Shown here piece by piece: positions 23,080 through 34,426 of a stretch of 64,000 nucleotides of DNA. The notes beneath the pieces are model-generated. The model was not told where the DNA came from and searched no databases. It saw only the letters and a list, made by a program, of their open reading frames with translations. The stretch spans positions 992,001 through 1,056,000 of the forward strand of contig BCHU01000010.1 in assembly GCA_001599715.1 (NCBI GenBank), in the 5' to 3' direction. Source of the stretch: Phaeotremella fagi. Taxonomy: Eukaryota > Basidiomycota > Tremellomycetes > Tremellales > Phaeotremellaceae. A program made the translations under genes and the position numbers. Numbering within the stretch: position 1 is the stretch's first letter; each line of letters starts with the position of its first letter.

Positions 23080-23429
23080 CTGGTACTGTAACCTTCAAGT
23101 TCTTTGGTTGTTCAACGAATGAGTTGGGTAAAAGTATTCAGTAGACCGTGGAATATGTTGAAAGTGGATAGCAACGGAAGAAAGAATGGATGGTATTGAA
23201 AGGATGTCGAAAAGGGAAGTATCTTGTCATTTGACCGAGTTCTGCAACGACATGATTGTTTGACGATTGGCTTTTATAAAGGTCTGCCACCAACTCACTG
23301 GGCTTCGTTTCGAAGCCAGAGGTGGCGCTGGATACTGGTTTTTCCACCCTTGCATAGTGGCTACATACTCAATATCCCATAACGTTACTATCTTAGACTC
23401 AATCTAATCCACTTATCACACGTTTCCAA
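23080..23429. promoter_or_regulatory. Upstream region of 23079 gene with GCGCCACC element
   Basis: On the minus strand, AGCGCCACC (near 23320-23328) lies next to a perfect inverted repeat, GGCTTCG-TTT-CGAAGCC, at about 23302-23318. Position and composition mirror the element upstream of 19555 and 20473, although this gene belongs to a different family. Confidence 0.45.
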
Positions 23430-24161
23430 TCAAAACCACCTACTTGCAGTGAGCGATGACCCATTCTCAAAAGTGACGAAAGGTGGACGCCTATCATCCT
23501 TAAAACCCAATTCTCTCCATCTAAAAATAGCCCCACAACTAATTCCAGGTGCTTGAAATCCTTTTGGAATTCCCAATTTGGGGGGGAGTGTATCATCACT
23601 ATCCATCACGCGTCGACGATAGATGATGACTGAAACCAATTCTTGAGGTTCTGTTTGCCCACGATATTCTCCAAGAATAATTTTACGTGTTCGAGGTTTT
23701 TTGGTGAACTCGGCGTAGTATTGCTCCCAATGGACATCCCACATCGATGACGTTAGAGGGAATTCTTCATTGCGGTTTGATCCACGTGGTATGACTGGGA
23801 AGTAGTTTCGAAGATAAAAATCTTCTGGTGAGTTGTCGTATTCGTACATTGAGAGTTGTGATCTGAGTCTTTGGATTTCAGGGGACTCTTTGATAGTATT
23901 AGCATCATCCGGGACTAGAGTTTCAGCAATGGACAATCGATCGCTATCATCTGATATCATATCTTGTTGTTTTATCGGCGGAGTACAATGAGATCTGAAA
24001 AGAGCTGAGCAACCCCAACCTGAATTAGCACCACGTCCCCCAACACTTCCGGCATAATCCCTTGAAATGGAATCTTCGGTATTGAAAAAGAGCTGTTTCA
24101 ATTGTTGTTGGGATAGTTCATCGGTTTTGGGGAGGTCTCTGTAAGACAATTGCGAGGGCAT
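23430..24161 (-). CDS. Unassigned family W, member 3 (243 aa)
   Basis: Start ATG at 24161 (MPSQLSYRDLPKTDEL); the open frame extends upstream only to a TTG. The N-terminal 110 residues are polar. The C-terminal part has DFYLRNYFPVIPRG, MWDVHW, EFTKKPRTRK, ELVSVIIYRRR and GISCGAIFRWRE, in the same order as in 18468-19130. Relative to that gene the N-terminal region is unrelated. No known domain was recognised. A beta-rich fold is a guess from alternating hydrophobic residues. Confidence 0.65.
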   Translation of the reverse strand: MPSQLSYRDLPKTDELSQQQLKQLFFNTEDSISRDYAGSVGGRGANSGWGCSALFRSHCTPPIKQQDMISDDSDRLSIAETLVPDDANTIKESPEIQRLRSQLSMYEYDNSPEDFYLRNYFPVIPRGSNRNEEFPLTSSMWDVHWEQYYAEFTKKPRTRKIILGEYRGQTEPQELVSVIIYRRRVMDSDDTLPPKLGIPKGFQAPGISCGAIFRWRELGFKDDRRPPFVTFENGSSLTASRWF

Positions 24162-24479
24162 GTCGAATACCAAAGTACTGTTGTTGATGAACTTAGTGAG
24201 GACAGTAAATAGAAAGAAGAAGTCAAAATAGGAAGACTACAAAAGATATCGTTCTCCTAGAACTGTTCTGACTATGCCTTCGTCGAGAAAACCATGAAAG
24301 GAAAAGACTTTCCTTTCGCAGCACAGAAATTTCTATCGCTTTCTATCAGCGTGCGTTGTACAAAGTATCAGCGAGTTGGATTCTATAAAGCGCAAGTGAC
24401 TGATGCTTTACATAGACAAAAGACGACAAAACCTTCTGCAAACAATCCAAACACGACGTTCACATTTGCCTCTTTGAGC
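24162..24479. other. Spacer without recognised gene
   Basis: A plus-strand frame runs through 24294-24671, but it overlaps the family fragment on the other strand and lacks support. Nothing else was seen. Confidence 0.4.
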
Positions 24480-24674
24480 CTAATGTACACAGGCAGGACA
24501 CGTTCGTCTCTCCTTCCAACTCTTACTCTCAATACTTGTCAAGGGATAAACCAATCCCACATCTTGAACACTATCAGCCAGAAGCCTTTCACACCATTCA
24601 TGTTGTTCATGGACGATTCCGTCGTTTGCTATGTTGCTGAGATCTTTGTAAAACGCCACAGAAGTTGTTGACAT
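24480..24674 (-). pseudogene. Orphan C-terminal fragment of the F-box-like/CxxC family
   Basis: This 64-codon frame encodes only the end of the family: TTSVAFYKDL matches the TS(V/I)xxY block, HEWCERLL matches the W-containing helix of copies D and H (HKFWHEG, DHWKDR), and RRTCPACVH is the terminal CxxC. There is no HH...PG block or F-box in the 300 bases upstream. It is best read as a relic left by deletion of the 5' part. It lies far from the other members, beside the FET3-like gene. Confidence 0.6.
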
Positions 24675-24968
24675 GTACCTAGCCTTGATGGAATTTATAT
24701 CGTGATCATCAAGCTTTCTCGTCTAACAAACTCTCTCTTCCGTCAGACCTTCTGAGCCTACGAAGCTTCTGAATATCACCATTTTTGCAAAAATTATAAA
24801 TGGTATGGAAACTCAATCGACCGAATCATGCACCGTGAATTTTCACAAATATTTAATCTGCTTCCGAATCGAATAACGAGATTATATGTCATCAAAAAAG
24901 TCTATCTGAACCCACATCCCACCGCTCCAAACCGAATGGTCCTAGAAGAAAGATAAATTCATCTTAAC
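24675..24968. other. Spacer between family fragment and FET3-like gene
   Basis: Contains the 3' flank of the ferroxidase gene. No coding or regulatory feature was recognised. Confidence 0.35.
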
Positions 24969-27627
24969 CTACTTGGAACCACCGAATTTACCAGCAAGTC
25001 TTTTAGCGAGACTTGGTTTATTTTGTTTAGCCTCAACTTTTCTCTTGATCTCTTCTTCAATCTCTTCCTCGTCCAGTTCACCCCATCCGTACCAAACCAC
25101 AGTCAAGAAACCGAGAAGTGCTGTTATGATACATCCTGCTAATGCACCGATGGCTTTAGGTGTCCATCCCTGAAATCAATTACTCTTAGTCTGATTCCCC
25201 TCTGATGGATAATGGGATTACTTACCATGACTAATGGGAATGGACCCCATGGTTGACCAGCGAGATCGGTCGTTGAGTTTTTACCGACGGCGTTACCGCT
25301 GACAGCTGTGTTCCAGTATTTACAGTGGTCGATCATTTGTTGAGGAATGGTGGTGTTGGTTTGGAGCTTGTCAGGTGCTTCAATGAAGATAGCAGCGAGA
25401 CCACCTGTTGAAGAAGTCAGAGAAAGGTCACTTGAAAAATTTGAGTATACATACTGGCTAAATGCCAATCGATCTGTGTAAGAATTACATCAGCATGTCA
25501 TTCGTTTTGGATTGAATTCGGAACTTACATGACAATGGAACATCCATGCACCGGGATTGTCAGCAACCCATCTGAGGGTAACACTACCACTGGGTGGAAT
25601 CATGATAGTATCTCTACGAGCAGGGTTTTCTTGAATATCAAGGAATTCAGGGTTGATAACGGTATCGTTTGACGTAACGTCGAATGATTTATGAACAACT
25701 TGGAATTCATGTCTGTAAAATGAAATCAGCAAACGTCTATGGATGAATTTGGCTGGACTTACCCATGTAAATGGAAAGGATGGAATCCGACATCCCAATT
25801 GAATACAGTTAATTGAACGACTTCCAAGTGCTTGTAAGCAAATGCATTAGTTTGAGCACCGTATAGGGAATCGGTGAGTGAGTTGTTGCCCATGGTCAAA
25901 GCTGTGAAGATTGAAGGAACGATTGGCATTTGGTAAGTGCTATATGATGTTAGAAAGTGTTTCAAATATGTCATAAAGCACTAACATGTTGTTGACTAAG
26001 TACAAAGATTAGTAAAAATGACGACAGTGCAGATAGGTGACTTACAAGAAGCTCTGTTGGTTCCATCGTCGTAGGTATCGAAGTAGGCGTTCAACTCGAA
26101 GAAAACAGTAGCATTGTACATGTCTTGTTTTTGAACGGGAACGAACTCAGTATCGTTCAATGTCGAGTATTCGTCGTACTCGACTTGAGCGCCTGGAGTG
26201 TTGGAAGCGTCGTAAACGATTTGTAAAGTGTTGTTCAATACAAGATCGTCTGGTACGGTGTCGTACCTAGAATTCGATCAGTTTGGCCTTTCTCGAAGAA
26301 ACCTTCTCACTTACATGTCTGGGTTTTGCATGATCGTCATAGCGTAATTGAGGGAAGTATCGTTCTTTGCCTCAACGAGGATTGAGTATCGTTGAGCGAC
26401 AGAGATAGAGAGGGTATCAATTTCGTAAGGTTCAATTTCGATACCGTCAGTTTCGATGATGTTCATGGTATGGTTGTCGATACCGATGTAGAACACTGTG
26501 ATCAAATTGTTAACGAATTTCTCTTTCGGTTTTCCGTCATCAACTCACTAGCAAGTGCAGCTGTGTTTACGAAACGAATTCTGTAGACTTTACCAGCCTC
26601 GAAAGCGATACTGGCATCATCGTTGACACCTGTTCCATTCGACAATTCAGCGTTGGTGTTGATGTATGAACCGTTTTGAGCAACGTAGATGACAGCAGAA
26701 ACTGATTGACACACTCAGCATAACTTTCCAATCACAGTTTATTTGTCTTACCAGGTACGGGCTCTGCACCAGTTGGGTTCTTCCAGTTAAGGAAATCATT
26801 GGACAAGAGATCAGCATACTCTCGATGGTACCTGAGTGGATTGTCAATATCCGAACGATAAAATGATGTATACGACCCACCAATCACCCATAACAACAGT
26901 GTATTCAGCATCCCATGTGACGTTATCAGACCTTCCTGTGGTGTTGGTAGCAGGGTGGATGACGAAAGCTGAATACAAGGTAAGTTCCGAGCTTCACAGG
27001 TATTCTATAAACGTACGAGCTCGTAAACCATCAGTGTATTGACCCTCGTGATGACCATGAATCCAGTAAGTTCCAGTCTGTTACAATGATCAGTAATGCG
27101 GATGAGAAAGAGGTAAAAATAACAATGCACTCACTTGAAGACTGGTGTCAATGTGATAATCAAGAGTTTGACCCATGGGGATGGCACATTGGGTGGTGGA
27201 AACAGCTCCATCGTAGTAATTGGTACCGTTGAACATCATACCGTGAGTGTGGAGCGCTGTTCCAATAGTGGGATCTCCTAGTCCATTATAAGCGTGAACG
27301 ATTAGGATGTCTCCTTGGGTAGCTTCGAGAGGTGGTGGACTGTTTTGTGATGTTAGTGTTTTGTGTTGACGAGATATTTCTTTCGGAGAAAAACGGAACA
27401 TACGGCCATGTACCATTTACACCAATGACTCTACGCGTTTGAAGCTGTGGACGAAGAGTTAGTGGGAGGAATGTGAGAACAAGGATGTCATAACAGTGTG
27501 ATGATTATAGGTAACTTACTGAATCAGGATTTGCGGTTGCATAAGAGATATTCCACCAGTGTTCGATTGTAGCTGCTTGGACTGCAGCTAAAAGAGGGAT
27601 TGTCGTTAGAAGGGACGACAACAGCAT
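24969..27627 (-). CDS. FET3: Fet3-type multicopper ferroxidase
   Basis: The multi-exon gene starts at an ATG at 27627 with a signal peptide (MLLSSLLTTIPLLAAVQA), followed by IEHWWNISY. Copper-site motifs appear in order: HTHGMMFNG, WIHGHHEGQYTDG, FHPFHLHGHEF, and FHCH joined by splicing to IDWHLA. The C terminus has a single membrane helix (AIGALAGCIITALLGFLTVVW) and a short basic cytosolic tail ending FGGSK. This layout matches plasma-membrane Fet3 ferroxidases, which oxidise Fe(II) for uptake by the Ftr1 permease. No FTR1 is visible in the window. The exon carrying IDWHLA is only about 19 bases. Two iron-GATA palindromes lie upstream. Confidence 0.88.
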
Positions 27628-27787
27628 GATGTGAATGAAACCTTGTGATGATAGATTTAAGAACGAAGAAGAAGAAGAAAGAGGTGAAATCAAAAGGCCG
27701 CAACCAGTTCTTTAAAGGCCTCAAGAAAATAAAGAAGAGATGGGAAGAAAGAGAATAAATCAAACGAATGAAAAAAAGGGAGTAGCT

Positions 27788-27798
27788 TTATCTGATAA
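27788..27798. promoter_or_regulatory. Iron-GATA site TTATCTGATAA
   Basis: The sequence contains ATCTGATAA, an exact match to the ATCWGATAA core bound by fungal iron-responsive GATA factors (SreA/Urbs1/Fep1/Cir1 class). It lies 161 bases upstream of the FET3-like start. Confidence 0.65.
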
Positions 27799-28024
27799 GA
27801 GGGGGAGTATAGTTTCGTAAAAAGAGGTGACTCGCACCAGTGGGTAGAGGGGTTGAGTGGTCGAAGCAGAATAGTTGTAATAGCAGTAACTTAAGTCTAA
27901 CTTACAATCCCAAGGCAGAACACCAGAGCTTTATCTTGTCCGAATACCACCCGAAAAAAATTATCACCATCTCACAGTTAGTCGTTCAGGGTAATGTCAC
28001 GAGTTTAGTCTAGGGTCCTTCCGC

Positions 28025-28035
28025 TTATCAGATAA
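28025..28035. promoter_or_regulatory. Iron-GATA site TTATCAGATAA
   Basis: A second exact ATCWGATAA match (ATCAGATAA), and the exact reverse complement of the site at 27788-27798. It lies about 400 bases upstream of the FET3-like start and 670 upstream of the MFS start. Confidence 0.65.
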
Positions 28036-28702
28036 AAATGGCAAAAACTAAAGGTATACTTAAGTCGTATATCAAATTCCTCGCCGTCTTCTTCATACAA
28101 AAAGCGCAGTACAAATACTCGTTTTAGATTCCATCTGATCTTGGCGTTCAGGCCAAATCTTTGAAAGGGAGTCGTCTTTTGTTAAGATTTCGCTCGAAAG
28201 GTACAAATATCGGCCGTGAAGTGGTGTTTTGTGTTGCGTTTTCTCTTTCAACTTTCATATTTGCATCTTTGCAGTATCTATTATACGAAATGGTTACGAA
28301 TACCAACTACATGGAGTAGTTTAGGTGACTCGAATGATTGACGCCTGAATGCTCATCATATCGATTTATCGAATTCTAACTAAAATTCATTTCTGTAGTT
28401 GAGGATACACTACTTGTTCAGACTGATCATGATTTACCTCCGAAACTCCGTTGCAGTAAAACGTAGTGGCACTTTTTAGAATCGGCCGATTCAACTTATT
28501 AGTGGCACTTCGCTTAAATCCTAACGGCAGGATTTCGGCAGACAATCAACCGCGATCGAATGTTCAATTTTAGGTTTTCGAGTCAACAAAAAAAGAGTAT
28601 AGATTTCGAGCATCCCGGATTAATAGGGATTGCATGGTACTACTCATAGTGACACTTGAAAGATAGAAGAACAGGATTCTATAGCACAAAAGTAGTGACT
28701 TC

Positions 28703-31132
28703 ATGGGTAAAAGCTCTACATTGGGTGCAACAATGTCTTCATCTGTCAATGGAGCTCACCCCTCCACTTCTCGTTCCATCGACGAAATATCGAATCAAGC
28801 TGATTCAGAGGATACAACGATACCCGACCCAGTAATACCCACCAAAAAATCAGATCCTGAATCCGAACCCGAATCCCAAGAGAAACAGATATCAGAAAAG
28901 GCATTAGAAAGAAGATCCAGTCAATCCATGGAAAGTGAATTCACTTTACCACCTCTCCCTGCTGGATGTAGTTATGGACCCAATCTTTCTAGTATCGATC
29001 TCACCACTCCAGACAAAGAGGAAGATCTTTCCAGTACGTCTGAAAAAGCTGCCAGGAGGGTTATCTGGGTAGAATTCCCACCTTCTTCAACAGAGAATCC
29101 ATTCTATTTTTCTAAAGCTAGGAAAAGAGGTATTTTGGCTGTAGCTGTGTTTTTCACTGGAGTTACTGGTGCGTTTTATTCTCTCTGTTTTTCATTTAGT
29201 TGGTCTTATCCTGAGACCTGGTTAAGCTTATAGTACATCGGCTTATTCGATTGGGATTACTTCAATGACCGAGGAACTTGGTTGTACAAGTATTCAAGCA
29301 GCTGCTGGTCTGGGTTTGTACGCCTGGGTAAGTGGACGTGTTGAATCTCTCATGAGACTCAAACTGACTTTCATTTTTGTAGGGATTCGCTATCTTCCCT
29401 TTGGTACTAGCACCAATCTCAGAAGAGTTTGGGCGTAAATGGACTTATGTCGTTGCTTGTTTCCTATATTTCATTTTACATCTCATGATGACACTGTTAG
29501 TCCAACTCTCAATCGTTGAATTACCATTCGTGACTGATTCTTGATGGCTATAAGGGGAAAGAACATAGAAACGGTCTTGATATGTCGTTTCATTCTTGGA
29601 GCAGCTGGTTCAATCGGAGCTACTTTGGTCGGAGGGACGATATCGGATATCTATCTACCAGAAGAGTAAGTGTTGAGATAGCACTACACAAAAATCTAAT
29701 TTGACACGACAACTATAGTCGTGGATTACCCATGTCATTATTCGCTTTTGCAGCAATCTTCAGTACAGGTCTAGGTCCAGTAACATTAAGTTGGGTAGAA
29801 GCAGTTCCTCGATTAGGATGGAGATGGATCCAATGGATTCAATTCAGTAAGTCGAAAGCCTTTCTTTATTAACGTAAATCACTGAACATTATCAACTTTT
29901 TACAGTTATACTCGGTGCATATTTCCCAACGGTCCTCCTAATCATGCGAGAAACCAGATCGAATATCATTCTACGAAGGAAAGCTGCCAAGTTGAGGAAA
30001 GAACGTGGATATCAAGATGGAGGGAGATACACTGCCCAGAGTGAAGTTGGGAAAATTGCATTTTGGCCAGCAACCCGTCAGAGTTTGTCTAGACCGTTGG
30101 GTATGTTTTACCTTATCTATTAACAAGGTCAGCAAAAACTGATTCGCCGTAAGTTTTCCTGGTGACGGAACCTATCGTAACGTTCTTCTCTATTTGGATA
30201 TCACTTGCTGTGAGTTTCTGAGATTTCGAGGACAATCGTGAATACTGACATCCGAAAATAGTGGGGTGTTTTCTACACTCAAATAGCTGGAATTACGACT
30301 ATCTACGAAACTATCTTTGGGTTCAACATCACACAAGTTGGTTTGGTGTATCTGACGTTATGGTAAGCAAGACCGAATTCTTTACCTTTTTCTCACAAAA
30401 CGACTAACCGTGTATTGAGTATCGGTTCTTTCGTTGGTCTAGGTGGTAACTACATCCAAGATGGCTTATACAGGTAGGACCCAACTTGATTTCCCGCAAA
30501 CATTTCGCTGACCTATCACTTAGACGTAAAAAGGCGGCTAAAGGTGTGGAAGCTAGACTCTATGCACCTATGACTGCTGGGATTGGATTGGCTGTTGGCT
30601 GCTTCATCTATGCTTTCACTAGTGTGCCAGGAGTTCATTGGATAGGATCCTGCGTTGGATTGGTGATTATAATAGGTAAGTTTTGATCTCTCAAGTGTCC
30701 TCAAAATGATTCCAGAACTAACAAACACCTAACCCCTTAGGGAGTATAATGACAATCTACATAACAGCATTCGTATAGTAAGTCCCACCCACCAATCAAA
30801 TTCAAAACACCCTAACCCCGCAAAAAAGTATATCAGAATGTTACGGCGCCTACGCCTCCTCCGCCCTAGCCGCCCAATCATTCCTAAGAAACATGTTCGG
30901 AGGCGCCTTCGCCTTCTTCGTCGAACCAATGTATCAAAACCTCACCCCCCGCTGGGCGATTTTCTTGTTCGGCTGTCTAGCTGGGATACTGGCTTTAGTG
31001 CCCTTTGTTGCTTTTTGGAAAGGTCCGGAGATTAGGGGGAGGAGTCGATTGAGTAGGAAGATGATGGAGGAGGAACGGGCTGCTGTTGAACGTGATCGGA
31101 TTGGGGTTTTGGATGGGGAACGGGATGTTTAG
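28703..31132 (+). CDS. MFS transporter (DHA1-type, 12-helix)
   Basis: About ten or more exons with short introns encode a protein of roughly 600 residues. The N terminus (about 130 residues) is polar and ends at ENPFYFSKARKRGILAVAVF, where the first helix begins. Major-facilitator signatures include EEFGRKWTYV in loop 2-3, ICRFILGAAGS, and a long central loop (MRETRSNIILRRKAAKLRK). The sixth-seventh helix loop carries EARLYAPM. The end is a charged cytosolic tail (ERDRIGVLDGERDV). It resembles fungal DHA1 drug/polyamine-type proton antiporters; the substrate cannot be told from sequence. It is divergent from FET3, which leaves open co-regulation by iron. Confidence 0.85.
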
Positions 31133-31415
31133 GGGGGAATTGGGTTGGTGGATTAGAGTACTTTACATCTCTTTATAGTTTTAGCATTTTGGATTTGGTT
31201 TTCATTTTTGACGGTTACTTGGACATCTTTATATGTAGCTTGCATTGCATTGTGTATCTCCATTGATTTGTGTGAGATTAGAGGTCCAAGTGGTGTAAGA
31301 AGCTTAGTCTTCATGAAGTAATTTGATGCCTTCTTTTACAACCTTTGAGCCCCCTCTTGGTGTCCATAAGTACTACTTTCGAATCAAATCTTCTCGTTAC
31401 TCAAATATTTTCAAA

Positions 31416-32807
31416 ATGGCCTCCAAAATGAACAAGCATGAATTAAACTGTTCAACCACTCCTTCATACGCTCAATCAAGACTCATGACGATCCCCCGCG
31501 AACTGTTATTAGAAATCATCAATCACCTTCATAATTCGCCACCAGAATCACTGGACGAAGCGGAAAGTTCAGATTTTCAACAGAATGGATTATTCAATCT
31601 TACCCAAGTCAACTTGGTGAGTGATGTTGTAACTCTGCATGTACAGTATCTCGGATTCTGAAAAGACTAATGAAAGTTGAAATAGGAGTTGAACGAGCTT
31701 GCGAGTCATCTACTTTATGGTTCAGTTTATACGAAGAACATTGAAAAACTATCTGAAATCTTGTTTCGAGACCCGACTGTAAAATTTCTTTCAATGTCAA
31801 AGCTAAACAGACTCAAGAATATGAAGCATCTCCATGTTATCGGGGATATTCCAGATCTGTCTCCAGAGGCAATCGCCTCGTTCAAAGAATATGATCCAAA
31901 TGTGGCAAAAAGTTTGAATCGCGCTCGATATGTTGTTGACAGCAAGACCAAAGAATTTGAATCTTGGTTGAAAGGTTTTAACGCTCTCAACCAAATTCTG
32001 GATAATCACTCTCTCGACAATCTAACGACGTTGGCTATCTGTCCAAATTCGGAAGCTCTGTCGATACACGCTGAAGCAGCTCAATACGCCTTTCAGAATG
32101 GTCGGTGGGATCAAAGTCTCGTCGAATCAACGAGAAATCTTTGGCGGACACAAAGTAAAGTTGTCGGCAGTATCAGTGAATTCGTCAACAAGTCCAAAAT
32201 CAGTTCAGTTTGCTTTAGAAGTCTGGCTGACGCTGTTGAAGCTACCGGTTACGGTTACATTGAAAGGGAAGGTCCATCACCTTATTTCTTTCATCATCAC
32301 CATCCTGATGAGGTCTTCGATCTGGAGACGAGATTGTTCACCATAGTCCCTGGATTCAAGAATGTTCATATGGTCCATCCAAAGATATCCGATTTGATTT
32401 TTGAAAAATTCAGAATTGAAGACGAGATGCTAGGACCAGTGTCAGACGATGATGAAGAGAGCGTTTCATTCGAAGATGTCAACGATTTTGGTACTATTCG
32501 GGATGCGGTCGTCATATTGGAAAACCACATGATCCAGATTGTTAGTGAGTTGGAGAAAAGTGGGAATTGTAGTCATCTTGGAGACTGGGAATCTATAATT
32601 TCAACCTTGTCCCGGAGTACATCTGTGGTATACTATGAGAATCTCAGAAACGTGGGGTGGAATGGAGAGGTCATTGAAGATCCTTATTTGAAGTGGAAAG
32701 AAAAAGTGGAATTTACTGTTAAAGAGCGTCGAATGGAAACGTTGTCTCATGGGATTGAAAGTCATCCTTGGTCAGATGTTCTGAGATGTACTGCTTGTCA
32801 GCATTAG
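31416..32807 (+). CDS. F-box-like/CxxC family protein, copy E
   Basis: Two exons (31416-31616 and 31686-32807) with a 69-base phase-0 intron give 440 residues. Exon 1 carries IPRELLLEII and FQQNGLFNL. Exon 2 begins ELNELASHLLYGSVY, then has the helical middle, YFFHHHHPDEV, IVPGFKNVHMV, STSVVYYENL and the terminal LRCTACQH. An upstream in-frame ATG at 31326 exists, but 31416 (MASKMNKHEL) fits the family length better. It is closest in layout to copy D and has an acidic insertion (DDDEESVSFED) after the PG block. It is intact and isolated between conserved genes. Confidence 0.75.
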
Positions 32808-33336
32808 ATGGCTCTATGTTTGTAGAGTACTTGATACTTGTGATGAACAATACTGTGCAGTATGCTTGTTTCGTATTCCCCAGAATGCACCGAAATAGAC
32901 CTGCAAGATCTTACCTTTGATGACAAGAATCGTCATCGAGAAGGTCAAGACCGCATCTGGCCAGAAGTGACTTATAATCCTCTCTCATTCCGAGGCTGGA
33001 TTGTTTAACAGTCTTCTTTTCCAGAGGGAAGTTCACGCTGATCCAAGGTCTTCCCAATCCACCACTCAAGCTTGAACCTTATGCTTTCTCAAGAATCGGT
33101 AAGCTGTAAACGAGCATGTAGTCAGTGCCAATTTCTTGACAATGAAATGCTTGGGTGTCTCACCTTTTCGAGAGGAGAGGTCGTCACTAACCTTTCATTG
33201 TCCTAGTCTTCTTAGGAAGCTCGAGACAATTCTGATCAATCTCAAAGGACTTCTTCTTCGTTAATTGATCTCCTATACGACAAATATTTATTTCTTCCTT
33301 CAATTCCCAAAATCCCCTATAGTCACTGTTCAAGTA
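32808..33336. other. Spacer between copy E and the 33337 gene
   Basis: No coding feature was recognised; the minus-strand frame 33187-33471 overlaps the next gene and is unsupported. Confidence 0.35.
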
Positions 33337-33966
33337 ATGTCGATTGAAGAAAAATCTGAGAATTGTTATACGACTTTCATTCCCAGTAATGAAGAACGAG
33401 TCCCCATTCTCAAAACCTATGCTTCTACCTATCTGAACACGTTTTTTCAGCGGTTCTTTGGGAGCACTCAATTAATCCAGCAAAAAATCGATAACAGACA
33501 TTCAAGAATAGAGAATTGGTTCCATAAATACATAGAAACTACAAAAGATGACCCGGGATGGAGTGTGTTAAAGTTTGAACGAAGAATTGCCACTGATGGG
33601 AGTGAAGAGTATAAACTTTCAGGTTGGGAAATTCAGAATTTTCCCGGGAATGGTGGGTTGGTTAGAGATGGTTATTCTGGGCCCACTATAGATCTATTCT
33701 TCAGCTCTGAGGTTAAGGACACGAACCTCAATGCCGATTTTTATGGCTATCAGTTATCATGTCTGGAGCAAGCCCAGAATTGCTTTATGGTACGCGAGGT
33801 ATACGTCCAAGAGATGAGTGAACACAGTCAGCCTGAACGAAGACTTGGGTATCCACCAACGATTCCAGAAGAGGATGGTAGTGAGGCCAGCTTTGGAGGG
33901 TTCAATGGCTTAGAAGATGACGAAGATTCAGCGGAAGATGATGTGGTTGGTTCGGAGGAGGATTGA
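33337..33966 (+). CDS. Unassigned protein with acidic tail (209 aa)
   Basis: A single exon from an ATG at 33337 (MSIEEKSENCYTTFIP). The central part has GWSVLKFERRIATDGSEE and LSGWEIQNFPG. The C-terminal 40 residues are strongly acidic (EDDEDSAEDDVVGSEED). It has no signal peptide or membrane helix. I saw no convincing similarity to the other local families, although the WEI segment recalls family W. The function is unknown. Confidence 0.55.
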   Translation: MSIEEKSENCYTTFIPSNEERVPILKTYASTYLNTFFQRFFGSTQLIQQKIDNRHSRIENWFHKYIETTKDDPGWSVLKFERRIATDGSEEYKLSGWEIQNFPGNGGLVRDGYSGPTIDLFFSSEVKDTNLNADFYGYQLSCLEQAQNCFMVREVYVQEMSEHSQPERRLGYPPTIPEEDGSEASFGGFNGLEDDEDSAEDDVVGSEED

Positions 33967-34426
33967 GGTGGAAATGGTATATTTCACTATGTACAGTAAG
34001 TACTTGTACATCTTGGAGACTTCACGATAGAACAGACGTTCTGAAAGTTTGAAATGTTTCTTATGTTATGATTACTGTAATTATAGTATTCCACTTTTCA
34101 TCCATCTTTTCTCTGTGAACTCGTCCAAAAAATAATAGCCGTCGAAGAATAAGAGGACAAAGGGAAATCAAAGGATGTTTATTCTTATCCCGATATTCGT
34201 GGTTGAAAAAGTTAAAAAACCTTGTCCAGACTCTGGTCAGCATACAATGGTCCTCTCTCGAATAACCCAACAGATACGTCAGATTGACGATCAATGCCAT
34301 ATATACTTCATGAATGACTAAGAATACAGATGAATTAAACAAATAAAAATGCTAACGATCATGAAAAAAAATACAACACCCCTTCTTTAATCGAAATGTC
34401 CTCTTCAGTGAACAACAACCATCCAA
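33967..34426. other. Convergent spacer before TOA2
   Basis: 3' flanks of two converging genes; the open frame at 34061-34342 is unsupported. Confidence 0.35.

Larger units (their letters stand above)
27628..28702. other. Divergent promoter region (FET3-like / MFS)
   Basis: About 1.07 kb shared by two divergent genes. It contains the two GATA palindromes listed separately. Two AGTGGCACTT copies (about 28466 and 28500) are also present, of unknown meaning. Confidence 0.5.

Noticed and set aside
24294..24671. Plus-strand frame of 125 codons.
   Set aside because: It overlaps the minus-strand fragment, which has clear family similarity; the plus-strand product resembles nothing and lacks start context.
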